DNA of 64,000 nucleotides. It comes from Synanceia verrucosa. Its lineage: Eukaryota; Chordata; Actinopteri; Perciformes; Synanceiidae. A program made the position numbers and the translations under genes. The stretch lies in contig CM056565.1 in NCBI GenBank assembly GCA_029721515.1, positions 12,836,742-12,900,741 of the forward strand. Reading direction: 5' to 3'. The notes beneath the pieces were generated by a model. That model made no database searches, was not told the origin of the DNA, and worked only from the letters and a program-made list of their open reading frames with translations. Below, piece after piece: positions 1 through 11,432 of this stretch (positions within the stretch are counted from its first letter, which is position 1; each line of letters starts with the position of its first letter).

Positions 1-255
1 AGAGAGAGTTGGTACAAATTCTTGGGAGTGTTTTCTTATTTCTAAATCATGTCTAAATGGAGTAGAAGAGCATATGTTTACTGCCTTAACAACTCACCAA
101 CAGCCCTTTATCCGGGTCCTATATCAGGGATGGAAAGGCGAATTAAATATTTATCCACTTCATGTAAAAAAAAAAAAAATAGTCTTAAAATAGCGAACCG
201 CTGCCGCACTGCAGTTTGGAGGACTTGTCTGCACGAGGATGGCTGGTGACGATGC

Positions 256-273
256 TGCGCGCGCGCGCGTGTG
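256..273. repeat. Short (GC)n / alternating CG tract
   Basis: An uninterrupted run of alternating G and C is followed by GTGTG. It is an isolated CpG-dense island in AT-rich surroundings. Strictly alternating purine-pyrimidine sequence of this kind can adopt Z-DNA. It is too short to be a CpG island, and no gene start is visible next to it. Confidence 0.8.
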
Positions 274-368
274 GAGGAAATTGTTAAGGAAGTTGATTTT
301 TTTTTTTTTGTTATACAAGTTTAACCCTTTTGGTCATTTTGCATGTTCACACATATAGACCTATGGCT

Positions 369-392
369 TGTGTGTGTGTGTGTGTGTGTGTG
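369..392. repeat. (TG)12 microsatellite
   Basis: A perfect TG dinucleotide run with no interruptions, flanked by unique sequence. This is the first of about fifteen CA/TG arrays in the window. Confidence 0.95.
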
Positions 393-1138
393 ATTAACTA
401 GCAGACAGGTGGAGGTGTTAATGCATCCAGCAGCAACAACAGGATATTTTGACTTGTCTGAGCTGAGGGACAGGGAGGCTCTCCCTGTGGACGAGCAGCA
501 GACAGGAGACTAACAGCACGTTGTTTACTGTCTCACTGCTACCCTGTGATGGGAAAGGTGTTCAGTTTTACCATAATGACCTTGTCTGCGTTCTGTGGGT
601 GCTCATACGTGTGTTAGGGATTGACAAATCCCAAAAACTGAAGCTCCATGTTAAAAAAAATACCACTCAAGAATAATAACAGTGATAAAACATAACATAT
701 CCACACATGTTTTAAAGAGAAGTACTTGTGGAGTGGTGACTCACCCACCGCCAAAATAAAATTAGGCCTACAGTAGGGATCCTGTGAATGGCAGATCGTC
801 AGGGTGCTGATGATGAGTGCAGCGCTCGGCTGACTGAACCCTGAGAACGTAATAGAAAGACGTTCTTTAATGGAGACACTGGAAGTCGAGGAGGGGGAAA
901 CAACACGCTTACATCGACGCACATCATTTCCTGTTAGCTCACTTGGTTGGTCTGGGTCGGGGCACAAGCTGGGCTGTCTCCTCATTAAGGGTGGGACATA
1001 ATGGGCTTGACAGAGGGCTGATTAGTGCTGTCACTGTATGTATGACAGAGCAAAAGACAGACAGAGACAGAGAGAGAGCTGGCTGGAGGCAGACAAGCTT
1101 TAATTCTAATCTTACTGTAATTTCATATGGATAGCACC
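393..1138. other. Non-coding, no recognisable feature
   Basis: Mixed unique sequence with short open frames only. A purine-rich patch (GACAGAGAGAGAG type) lies near 1050-1080 just upstream of the next CA array. I see no splice-bounded exon or repeat family here. Confidence 0.5.
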
Positions 1139-1172
1139 CACACACACATACACACACACACACACACACACA
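1139..1172. repeat. (CA)n microsatellite with one TA interruption
   Basis: Seventeen dinucleotide units, CA throughout except a TA at 1149-1150. The open frames read through it on both strands are cysteine/valine or histidine/threonine dipeptide artefacts. Confidence 0.95.
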
Positions 1173-1826
1173 GAGCATGCAGTGGTGATGGCTGACTCGT
1201 TGCGCTTTGTATCTCCTCCTACAAATATGTGGCTGTCAGTAACAATAATTAAATCCGGGGTAATTGTGCACAGTCTGCCTGAGATACAGTTATCTATGTC
1301 TGTCACCTTTACCCACAGTATCTCTCTGTGGTGGGATAAAACAAGAGAGAGGGAGAGTGAAGAGAAGGAGGATAAGTGTTTTTGTGTAATGAAAACTGCC
1401 TCTCTCTTCCTGTCTCTGCGTGTCTCTCGCTGCTTCTCTATCTCTCTGCTTGGCCAGTTCCTGCTGCCAGCTTCAGTCTGAGCGGAGAGAGGCCTGGCAG
1501 GCTGATTGGCTACTAGCTGGCTGGTTTGGGAAGCTGCCGACGCTTTGTTCCCAGCTTGCTTGAAGCTGGATTTGTTTCCCTTACTTGACGTTTGCCTCCA
1601 CTTCCAACTTTTAAGTTGTCTCTCTCTTTATCTGCAGCCTTTCACAGTCACATACACACTGACAAGCTGTGAACGAAAACACACGCAAGACCTGATAAAT
1701 TAGCTGTGAAAAGAAAAGCTCCTTTATTAAGAAAGGCACAAATGACAGGCTCTGTTTTGCTCCATCAGTCTGGGTGAAGTGAACACATCCAGAGCTGCAT
1801 TTGGATTTTTGTGTTCAGCTATACAC
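1173..1826. other. Non-coding, CT-rich patches
   Basis: Short GA-rich (about 1345-1375) and CT-rich (about 1400-1450, 1615-1640) patches are separated by unique sequence. No exon or known repeat was recognised. Confidence 0.45.
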
Positions 1827-1970
1827 CTGCAACCAACGATTTCTCTTATCGTTTCTTCAGTTAATTGATTTGTCTACAAATTACCTTAAATTTAAGCAGG
1901 AATCAGCAAATATTTGACATTTTATTTTGAAAATAATCACCAAATTGATCAATCATTATCAAAATGTCAT
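1827..1970 (+). repeat. Partial copy of TAATCGATTA-rich inverted-terminus repeat
   Basis: It begins CTGCAACCAACGATT and ends near AATCATTATCAAAATG. It shares with the fuller copy at 2028-2326 the ATCGTT / GATTAAT-type left end and a GGAATCAGCAAATATTT segment (compare GGGATCAAAGAATTTTT in the other copy). It appears internally deleted. The family resembles a short non-autonomous DNA element I recall as abundant in percomorph genomes, which is recall and not a search result. Confidence 0.5.
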
Positions 1971-2027
1971 GTTACTACCTGAGCATATTTGTTTATATCT
2001 TTTTTACATATTTTCTATTGTCTTTCA

Positions 2028-2326
2028 GGCTGTGGCAAATTATTATTTTCCTTATCGATTAATCTGTTGATTATTTCCTCGATTAATCGATTAGTTGTTT
2101 GCTCTTGAAAATATCAGAAAACTGATAATATTGATCAGTCTGTCAAAGTCCAAAATAACATCCTCAATTGCCTGGTTTATATTTGTCATAAGTGTAAATG
2201 AACCAGAAAATATTCACATTTAATTAGCTGGGATCAAAGAATTTTTCCTTTTTTTCTAAAACACTCAAACCAACTAATCATCTATTAATTTGATAATTGA
2301 CAACTAATCAATTAATGTCTTGCTCC
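2028..2326 (+). mobile_element. MITE-like repeat with GATTAATCGATTAG termini
   Basis: The left end GGCTGTGGCAAATTATTATT runs into TTATCGATTAATCTGTTGAT and CGATTAATCGATTAGTTG. The right end holds GACAACTAATCAATTAATG and closes with a GAGCAAGAC-like complement, so the two ends are roughly inverted copies. The interior contains ACCAGAAAATATTCACATTT, the same segment found in reverse in the copy at 8237-8526. There is no coding capacity. I infer a non-autonomous DNA transposon. The superfamily is not determined. Confidence 0.65.
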
Positions 2327-4255
2327 ATGACTGAGAGCAACAAATGTGATCATGTTATTAACCAATGAAAGAACTGAGTGCAGTTTAAGTTATGTCAGTG
2401 TATGCTATGGTTTGGCAACTTTCAAATATGCCAAATTAGGAATTAGGTTCCTGTTTGTGATACATCACAAACATACAAACAAACATATGTGATACATGTA
2501 TTTACAGAAAACTCTCAGTGGATTACTTCTGAATCTGATGGTGTTCATGGTGAAGTTTCTGTGTTCAGTTGATATGGAAGACAGCATGCGCTTAGAGTTT
2601 TGTAGCAGCAGTGTGATAGTTTGACATGTTGTAGGAATAATGTAAATGAAATGTGTGTAAACCTACTTCTTGAGTTTAGAACTGTTATCTTCTTTTTCAT
2701 CATTACTTCATAATGTGAGTTCATCCCTCACTGTCTGCCCTGCCGATGCATACACTGTAATCCAAGAAAATTTGCAATATCTGAAGAATGTTCTGTGATA
2801 TTACCTTCGGCCATGATAATATATTGCTAACTTCACTACCGAGATCCACTGATCAATATCAATATATGATGGTAAAATTACAAGTCACTGTTCATTCAGA
2901 CTGTAGCCTAAATGTTGCTGGAGGACTAACGGCTTCCTCTACGGCCCATTTGTGAATAAAGTCTTGATGATCAAACTTTCCCAGCAGTATTAATTATGGC
3001 GTTCCTGCTCAACTTGAGCCGCCTCAATGAACGACAACTTTTACATCTTTGTTGAGCAACGTTGAATAAGATGGTTTATCAGAGGAAGGATTTTATCTGA
3101 TGGCATTGAGACGAAGACTAATGCCACATCCTTACTTTGCCTCTCTGAGCTGACAGTTGGCACACACATACATTTTGCCTGCAGGCTGTTGTCAAGTCTA
3201 CAGTCGAAAACAATTAGAAGCTGCTGTTGCTGTTTTGTGTGTGGGTGTGTGTGTTTACTTGCATCTTTTGATAGCCTTGGTGGATGATAATAACATATGG
3301 ATTAGTGACAAAATGTTTATTCGGGTCGTGAAGCACCAAATGGCGAGGTAATTGAGTGCTGAGATTGATCCAAATTTGTTCTTGCAGTACTGACATCCTG
3401 AGGCAGCGGGCAGCTTTTACAGATTAGCAGAGGGACCACAGCATAGGGGACGTGGCACTTTGTGAGGATCCTGTGGATATATCATATTAGAGAACCAAAT
3501 CATCTTGGGATTTTGACGACTGGAGCGGAATTCATATGATAATCAATTACATCTCTAATGCAAGTCACAGCGGAGAGAACAGGATGAAACGCTTCACCAC
3601 ACACACAGCAAGCGTCCGTGTGATGGCCGTGCATATCAATGACCTTTGCAACCGCTCGTCCTGTCTGATCTCAAGGTCACTGACAGACTCCTTCTTTCTT
3701 CTGCCGTGTTCCAGAGCTCAGTGTGTTGTGCCTGCTGAAATCCAGTTTATCATTTAAGTCGCACAACAACGTTTAACAGAGTGTGTGCAGCGTTCACAAG
3801 CGATACACCGTGTTTAAACGCGTTAAAAATAATTATAGGGAATGATGTTTTACAGCTCTGAGCTTCTAAACTGGTCACAAACACAAAAAAGAAACACTTA
3901 ATGAGCAGGAGTTGTTCTGATGCGAAACAAACAAACGCCAAATGTTATAAATTATGCTGCACAGAGCGTGAAATGGCATTTCACAACGGCCCTGTGGTGG
4001 TTTAAAACTCCCTTGCCAAACAAAGCTCTATCCTGCATTTATCTTTACATACACTGTGCTTTCAACGTTTTTCAGGAAGTCACAGTGTGAGTTGATGTCA
4101 CCAGTCACAACAAAGCAAACATTAACTTGACCATGTTCAGACCAAAGTGGCTCAAGCTAAGTGAAATGGTTCATGACTCGATACCCCTGGCTGCAGGTGA
4201 ATATGGTGCACTACTGCCTCCCATCAGGAGCCCTGTGGAGGCCACTGATGGTGGG

Positions 4256-4257
<2 letters not shown>
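2327..4257. other. Non-coding, largely unique sequence
   Basis: AT-rich sequence without supported genes. The part at about 2760-2890 (ATATCTGAAGAATG to ATCAATATATGATGG) has the look of a decayed TE with repeated GATAT motifs, but I could not define its ends. Open frames are short and have no recognisable domains. Confidence 0.4.

Positions 4258-4309
<52 letters not shown>
4258..4309. repeat. (CA)26 microsatellite
   Basis: A perfect 52 bp CA run. Its length and lack of interruptions suggest it is young and likely length-polymorphic. Overlapping open frames encoding His-Thr repeats are artefacts. Confidence 0.97.
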
Positions 4310-4313
<4 letters not shown>

Positions 4314-4559
4314 AATTACTCACTGCTGAATGTAATCGGACACTACTAGTTACATTACTTTTGGATTACTCTGTAACCATAACTCAATTGCCAAATAATT
4401 TATACATATGATAATAATAATCCTCATTTGCACAAATCCTCATTCTAATAAAAGGAGGAGAACAAGGTTTCTGCTCTTAGACTCTTTGAGTGCCATTGAC
4501 GTACAGTATTTCAATGTCATTTAAAATCTGACACTTGAGTGTCATTGATGTAAAAATAT

Positions 4560-5175
4560 GTCAAAGTGGTTTTTCTACAGTGGGTCGCCGATCGCGGTCT
4601 CCCGCAGCCTGTGAGTAATTTTAGGGCTTCTGGGAGATGTACATACAGAACAGAACATAAAGAGACAGTATACACTAAGGAGCTCAAAGCAGGAAGTGGA
4701 AACGATCACGATTAGAGAGCAAAATGGACGAACTTTCAAATTCTCGGTAAAATTCATATTTCCTCCTCAAAAACCGTCTTAACCAGCTCTGCCATTGCTG
4801 TTCCATTTCCTCATCCATGTAGCCTGGGCCCGCCCATACTTCCTGTGCACAAGTCAGTCTGGACAAGTTGCCTATCTCTTCAATTTCAGATTCACCCAGG
4901 AATGGGGAAAAATGGAAATCTAGCATTTCAAACAGCTTGTTTGAGCCGTGTTTAAGCCAATGACGCACTAGTTCTTTGGATCAAGCGGTTTTCGTCGCTA
5001 AGCATACATCAGAGGAAAGAGTGGTCTGATTGGTTGAAGCTTCGTCCAGTAGCATACAGAGGCATTTAATAGACGTGGGTTAAGCCCGCCCTCTGAGGAC
5101 TCGGTTTACAAGGCAGCTTGACCAGACTACGCTCGCAGAGCTTTGTAGTCGTGATAGCCAGAATATTGTCCATGA
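4560..5175 (-). repeat. Probable decayed transposable element
   Basis: Block of GC-richer sequence with a 94-codon open frame (4968 to 4684, minus strand) that begins MRHWLKHGSNKLFEML and ends in an acidic/aromatic stretch. It has no domain I recognise. On the minus strand it holds GGGCGGGCTTAACCCACG and motifs such as CCAATCAGA. Such sequence is typical of dispersed teleost repeats. Ends are not defined. It could be a nonautonomous DNA element or, less likely, a small pseudogene. Confidence 0.3.
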
Positions 5176-5327
5176 GCACTCCTGTTTTTCTGTCCACTGC
5201 CATTATTATGAACGCAAAGTAACACAAGTGACAACAAAATTTTTGATTAGTAGCTGTAATGTGATTACTACCACATTACCCGAACTAACACAGCTAGAAG
5301 ACAGTCATAATTAGGAGTCTGTGGATT

Positions 5328-5330
<3 letters not shown>

Positions 5331-5384
<54 letters not shown>
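5331..5384. repeat. (TG)27 microsatellite
   Basis: A perfect 54 bp TG run followed by GAGTGAGAGGG, the longest pure TG array in the window. Likely polymorphic. Confidence 0.97.
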
Positions 5385-5386
<2 letters not shown>

Positions 5387-7777
5387 TGAGAGGGCCTCAG
5401 GAGTCGTATAAATGCCAGAGCTGGAGGACCAGAGACATGTAGAAGGAGGGGAAGAGCTCCAATGTGAGACAGAGACAAAAACATGGACATGGGAATAAAA
5501 TGAAGGATTATGTGGAAACAGAGCTGAAGGATGAAGGAATGAACAGAGAGAAATATGGAAGAGAGATTTTCAGCCCAGTCTGGACCACAAAGTTTTTTTG
5601 GTGTCTAAGCAGTATAACGTAACATATTATGAGGTAAAATGGTGGGCTGGGGGTGCAGTGAGTTGTGAAAATCCAGCGGTGTTGAGGCTGACATGTTGTG
5701 GAAGAGGGTGGCGTTCCTGACATTTTAAGCTATAAATTTAAAATGTCAGAGATGGATATAAATCTCATGTGTGTGCAGAAAGTGCAGAGTTAGAGTAGCT
5801 CGACATCAACGCTACAGAGAAAGGTAAAAGACATCCAGTCCGGCTCCTTCCAAAGTTACTTTTCTCACTGTGTGCACGCACAGCCAGCCTTGTTTTGTCC
5901 AGATTGATATTGATATTTTGTCAGGCAGAAAGCAATGAAGCGTAATTCCCAAAATGTTGAACTATTCCTCTAAACTAAAGCCATTAATCAAATAACTGAC
6001 ACTGGGCTTAAAGTCCCTTATGTGTTTATTGCTGCTGATGCATTAGTCAAAAAGTAACACCACAATCAAATGCTTTGTGTCTCCTCTATCCCACCTCTTC
6101 CCTGTCATCTCCTCTCCTCTCATGTCTTCTCTTCGGTTCGTGCTGTACCTGCTGAATAATTGATAGCTGTTTTGGTTTTTCGATAAGGCGTTTGGGGTCT
6201 CAGCAGTGTGGGCTTGCTCACAGCAGATCACACGGCTCAGTCCGTCCCTTCACTCTCGCTCTCTTCCTCTTCTTCACGCCGCCTCCCTCCTGTTTTTTTT
6301 TTTTATCTCCTCCTCTTCTAGTCCACGTTATTCTGATACGTGCCACCCACATTCTTCCTAACATGTTTGCACGTGTTGTAGCCAACAGCTGCTATTCCAG
6401 GTTTTACTCCAGATAAGCTCTTGATATCTATCTTCTGCTCCTAACTACAAACAACCATGCAAATATAAATAAATATATTTTCTTCCCTGGGTATTACCAT
6501 GGAAACAGAATGTGTAAAGAGAAAAATAAGTAAATAGGATGCTTGTTAAGATCCATCAGCTGGCTCGCACTGCAGCAGCCCTGCTTATCACATGCAGGTT
6601 GTTGCATGTGATCTGAGTCAGGATCCGAGCTTCAGCCTGATGTTTACAGGAGGTAGACACAATAACAGGAACACTCCATGCAAAGACTATGAAGTGGATG
6701 AGTCACCATCACAAACACGTCTAGAAAGGTGTCATGCCATTGATCGTATCCCCGTTGGTTAGTTTCAGCCTCAGACTGTCGTTCCCCAGAGAAGAGGCAG
6801 TATCTAGAAACTGTCCTCAAAGACTAACGGCTGCATGAGGCTAGCTGTTCACAAGCCTCAGGCTGTTCTTCATGGATCTATGATGCCAATCAGCTTTTCT
6901 CAGATCATGTTTCAGCGCCTTACAGGTCCTGAAATAATACATCCCACCTGCAGCTCCTCGCTTTGTTGTTTTTTTTTAACAGGGCTATTTTTATCTGAAG
7001 TAATGTAGCATGTTTGTGCTTATCTGATGGGTGATAGTGGATGTTTTATAATAGTAATCTGTGACACTCAGATCAGGAAACGCTCACATGGATCAGACTC
7101 TGCAGACGCAGACTCTGGCTCCAAATGACGTTAAAAAAAACATGGCAGCTCCTTTCGGCTTCACTTTTGTACAGTGGGAGGAAGTGGAGATGCATCATCT
7201 AGCTACTTTATATGTACAGTCTATAGTTTTCCCGACTATATCTACATAACAGTGTCATTTTTAACTGATGAACCTGCAGTTTGGATCACCGATGACTTTG
7301 CCTCCGTGCCTTTCTGTAGCTCTGATTTTACATGCTCCAGATTTAAAATGCTCCAGACCTCTTTTATAGTTAACAAATGCATTCAACCTCATATGACCCA
7401 TTCACATTGTAACATTTTTTGTACTTTGGATAGTTCACAGTTAAAATCTGTTTTTTTTCATTTATTATTTATGTTGTTATGTCTACCCCCCTGCAACAAA
7501 TCACAAATGGAGCACTTGAGTATCCCAGAATGTATTAATGTATTAATATGCATGTACAGAAACTGCCTCGCAACCTCCCTTCTTTATTTGTTCCTCTCTC
7601 TCTCTGCTGCCTCTGTGTAGTAAAGTGTTTAAAGCCTGTATTGGCTGTTATCCAGCATGTGGGGAATTGAAGGAGATGGGTTAAAGAGGGAGAAGAGTTC
7701 ATCAAACCTAGGACAACAAGTCAATTCCTCCTGATTTACCACATCAATCTCCATCTGTCTCATAGTGCAGCTACTCA

Positions 7778-7780
<3 letters not shown>
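5385..7780. other. Non-coding; includes hairpin and a repeat-end motif
   Basis: No gene is supported. AAAATGTTGAACTATTCC at 5951-5968 matches the 3' end motif of repeats at 30991 and 43511, so about 5860-5975 is probably the end of a degraded dispersed repeat. A perfect 10 bp inverted repeat lies at 6587-6612. A CT-rich patch occupies about 6240-6320. The longest frame (7174-7620, 148 codons) has no domain and normal intergenic composition. Confidence 0.4.
6587..6612. repeat. Perfect 10 bp hairpin (ATCACATGCA)
   Basis: ATCACATGCA is followed by a six-base spacer GGTTGT and then its exact reverse complement TGCATGTGAT. The arms could form a short cruciform or act as paired ATGCA-type protein sites. 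There is no T-run, so it is not terminator-like. The function is unknown. Confidence 0.7.

Positions 7781-7809
<29 letters not shown>
7781..7809. repeat. (AC)n microsatellite
   Basis: A 29 bp uninterrupted AC run, followed by ATATGCACAACGTGTGTG. Confidence 0.95.
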
Positions 7810-7812
<3 letters not shown>

Positions 7813-8236
7813 GCACAACGTGTGTGCCTGCACATACACAATCACCGAAACAAACGCACGCAGACTCGCTCAGTTTTCTGCCTTACTGTACTGCAGCATA
7901 GACCGACAGGAGCGGCAGCACTAGCAAGTCTTACATAACTACATCACTGCATTAACGAGTCCATCTGCCTCTGACTGGTGCTTACACTTACTGAGTTAGA
8001 GCTCTGTCGAAATGCTGCACACTTAATACGAGCGCACAACAGTTGAGACCAGCTGAGCTGCCTCTGTAAGCAGACTGACCCATAGAAACACACTAAAGCC
8101 CCCGTAGTTTGTCTCTACTGGGCACATTTCCATGTGCTCCTTAAAAAATACACATACGTTTTAAACTTTGACTAATTTTAATTAGGTACACATAGCAGGA
8201 ACTATTGCACTAAATGTCATCAACAAAGTACAACCT
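7810..8236. other. Non-coding, no recognisable feature
   Basis: Unique mixed sequence with no exon, RNA gene or repeat recognised. Confidence 0.4.
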
Positions 8237-8526
8237 GAGCTGCAATGATACATTGATTAGTATTCAAATGTTAAATTAATCACTGCAATTAATTGGTTTG
8301 AGTAATTCTTTAAGAAAAAAGGTAAATTTTCTCAGATTGCAGCCTCTTAAATGTGAATATTTTCTAGTTTCATTATGACAGCAAACTGAATATCTTTGAG
8401 TCTGAGAAAAGAAGTGGAGTTGGAATTGTGGGCTTTGGGGAACACTGATGAACATTTTCACCATTATATAAACAGAAAATAATCAACAGATTAATAGAAA
8501 AAGAAAATACTTCTTAATTGCAGCAC
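8237..8526 (-). mobile_element. MITE-like repeat, second full copy, inverted
   Basis: Begins GAGCTGCAATGATACATTG and ends TACTTCTTAATTGCAGCAC. The ends are inverted (GAGCTGCAA versus TTGCAGCAC). It contains AAATGTGAATATTTTCT, the complement of the AGAAAATATTCACATTT core in the copy at 2028-2326, so it belongs to the same family on the opposite strand. It lacks coding capacity. The minus-strand 62-codon frame inside it is a by-product. Confidence 0.65.
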
Positions 8527-8654
8527 TAAACCAAATATACAAATATAGATCTGGGTGTTTTTGAGCGGTACTTAATAAACAGATAAGTCTTTCATCTTGC
8601 CCTCTCTTTGCATTGCTTCTTTCCTCTTCCTCTGTCGAGAGATTAACAAGGGAA

Positions 8655-8888
8655 TTAACTGAGTGACAAAAAATGAGTAAACAGCATCTTTGATGATGTA
8701 GTGATGACTGAATAATTGCCATTATACTAAGCAAAAATGGCAAATAGTCCTCTTTTTTGAAGACATCACAATGCGCTCTGGGCACTTGTACTGGGCACTC
8801 TTTTCAATTTTCTGATGTTTTATCAACTAAATTAGTCATCAATAAATGACTGACAGATTGATAACAAAAATCATTACTTGCAGCCCTA
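8655..8888 (-). mobile_element. Third copy of the same family, 5' portion
   Basis: Read on the minus strand it starts GTAGGGCTGCAAGTAATGAT and continues with ATCAATCTGTCAGTCATTTA and TTGATAAAACATCAGAAAA, matching the left half of the family. The other half appears lost or strongly diverged. It lies about 130 bp beyond the copy at 8237-8526 in the same orientation. The left boundary is approximate. Confidence 0.5.
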
Positions 8889-8931
8889 CATCTGCCCCTT
8901 GTACACATTTCATTTGTGCTCTCTTAGGGGA

Positions 8932-8953
8932 ACACACACACACACACACACAC
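8932..8953. repeat. (AC)11 microsatellite
   Basis: A 22 bp perfect AC run. Confidence 0.93.
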
Positions 8954-10905
8954 TAGTGGGTTTAATGGAGCTCATCCTGTTCCATTTCCAACGATGCTAA
9001 ATCCAAGTCCTGACAAAATTCCTAAATTAGCCCGAGAACAAATAGAGAAGAGCCAAAAATGACTTCACATCACAGGGCCCACGCATAGGTGAACCGGCAC
9101 ACCACACAAAGACAGTGACGCATGAAATGGTTGGAATTAGAAGAAGCGTCTCTTTTGTGGCAGTCAGTGTTTGAAGCGTGCTTCAGAGTGACGACAGGAA
9201 GTAAAGATGGAGCGATGTGAGCGAACAGGAGATGAGGGACGTGTGAGAAAGTGTTGTTTGTCTGCTGCCACAGCTTGTTCGTATCTTCAGTCTGAGTCTC
9301 ATTATAACACTGCGGTGTGTGTGTCATTTAGTCTTACATAACAACCTGATGCTCAGCTGGGGACACTGTACAGATGAATCCCAGGACGGAGAATACTTCA
9401 GATGGGCTTTTACATTTTTTGTTTAACACTGTCCGTCTTTTCTTTCCATGCCGAAATTGAGTCTGGAGATTCTTTTTTTGTCATTGGATTTTGAATTACT
9501 GTAAATTAAGTGCTATAAATGGTATACTGTAAATATGTTAGGACCTATATTAAATATCCACTCAAAGCAACGAACCAACACTAATGCCATGTTCTGCAAA
9601 TTACAAATGGTTTTTATATGGTGGGCATGAGGTATTGCTTACAATAATCCACAGTGTGTTCTCCTTTTATGTAGCAAGCTTTGATTTTTATGTCAGTAAT
9701 TATTCTAGTGGTGGATCGGGGTGAGAATGAAACGTATCATTTATGGCATGTTAACAATTGTGCAGTACATTTGCTTGAATGATGGGAAGATTATCACAGG
9801 CAGATATAATAAGGAAAGACCATGAAGCTCATCCAGAGCTACAGAGCATGTGCTGAGAGAGACGACGAGAAACATAGTGAGCTTTAAATAAAAGTGTCAA
9901 GGTGGTATAGCCATTGTTGATAGAGCTGATTTACGGGCGTGCTGCTGTCCCATGTAAGTGACGTTTATGGTGGACTTGTCCCTGCAGCATCTGTGTCAGT
10001 GAGTGTTAATGTAGAAAGATAAGGCCTGTTAGATGATGACGACTACAACACAGAGACCAGTGCGTGGTGGCTCTACAGCGAGGCAGGGTGAAGACATCTA
10101 CAGTGCATCCTCTGAACTCCCTCTCCTTCTTTAACCAACAACACATTAATCTCCTCAAGCTGTCAGCACGTCCTAAAACTGATGAAAGCGCACAGAGAAA
10201 AAGGGAAAAACTCACAGCAAAAAGACAACAGCTTGTGACTACCAGTGAGTTTAGCGCAGCTCACCAAGCTCATAACAGAGTTGCAGCACCATCACTGTGG
10301 CACAATTCAATTACCGCTTTGAGAAGGTGCTTACCTCAGATGTTTCTGCTCACTCATCTGTCACTCCGCTTGGTGTGCCTGACCTCCCTGTGAACCGGGC
10401 CGGGCCGCAGAACACTGATATTTGAGACCTTCCTTATCTTTCTTTTCTTCCAAATGTGCAGTTTAAAAGATGATGCACCACTGGCTCACAAGTTGATGTC
10501 AGCTTGAGTTGTTTACGTGCTAAGCAGGCGCGAGTTATTGAAAGGTGAGCATGCAAAAGCAGTGTGAAGAAAATGTCTGGGTGTGTGAAATGGCGAGGAA
10601 AGGAAAGGCGATGGGTGGGCACCAATAAAAACTCTCACGCTCATCATCTTCACACGACTGAATATTTTACACCTCTGCCCGCACCTGTTGTTTAGTGATG
10701 TAATGACCTGAGAGATAAATACAACACAGCAGATGCCTACCTAATGATACAGTCCATCCCAAAAAGCCTGTGTGACCTGTGTTGTTGTTATGATACTACA
10801 GTACCAGTGCCCCAATCAAGATCTGGCTACACTGCAGCACAGCTGTCATGAAGATGGGCTGCCTGCCCAACTAAACCAGCTGTGCCAGCCCAACCATCAC
10901 TTAAT
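8954..10905. other. Non-coding, no recognisable feature
   Basis: Long unique stretch. Short open frames only, on both strands and overlapping each other, which argues against coding. GGGCCGGGCCG near 10398-10408 is a small GC-rich patch without gene context. Confidence 0.4.
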
Positions 10906-11432
10906 CACCCTGGGAGGGAAGGAGGGAGGAAGAAAGAGGGAGGACGAGTTGTGAGGTTAAAAAAAGACAGAGCAAGCAGTGAAGGCAAGGAAGTACAGAG
11001 GCAGAAAACTGCAAAAAAGGAACAATAGAGGAAGCACAAAATTTGAGGTGGGGAAGGCAAGTGAGGAGGTGCTGAAGGATGAGGAGGATGAAGATGATGA
11101 CACAGGAAGGAAAAGGTGATGAGAAGCATGGGATGTGAAAACAGAAGAACGGACGTACAGCGGAAAAACACTAAGGTGTGAGAAGCAAGAAATAGTGACC
11201 CGAGACGCCAACTGAGGAAAGTTAGACAGATGAGGGTGAGGGTGGAAAGTGAAAGTAGGAGAAGAGTGATAGTGGCAAGAGTGACATCCACGAAGAGAGG
11301 AAAGGTGAGAGAGCCATTTGTAAAAGGAGATAGGAAGCTGAGGTAAAGGGAAATGGCCTCACACTGTCAAATGATGAAAAGGACGAAGGGCCAAGTGTGA
11401 AAGAGAAGGAAGAGACGATGATGTCAAACATG
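10906..11432 (+). repeat. Polypurine-rich tract (about 500 bp)
   Basis: The plus strand is dominated by A and G (GGAAGGAGGGAGGAAGAAAG near the left end, then AAGGCAAGG, GAGGAGGATGAAGATGATGA and similar). There is no fixed repeat unit. On the minus strand this yields long Ser/Pro/Leu/Phe-rich open frames (for example 128 codons at 10905-11291). These follow from the composition bias and are not genes. Such asymmetry can favour triplex (H-DNA) structures. Confidence 0.7.

Noticed and set aside
10905..11431. Minus-strand frames of 128, 84 and 69 codons
   Set aside because: Composition is Ser/Leu/Pro/Phe from a polypyrimidine strand. No domain, and the frames overlap each other.
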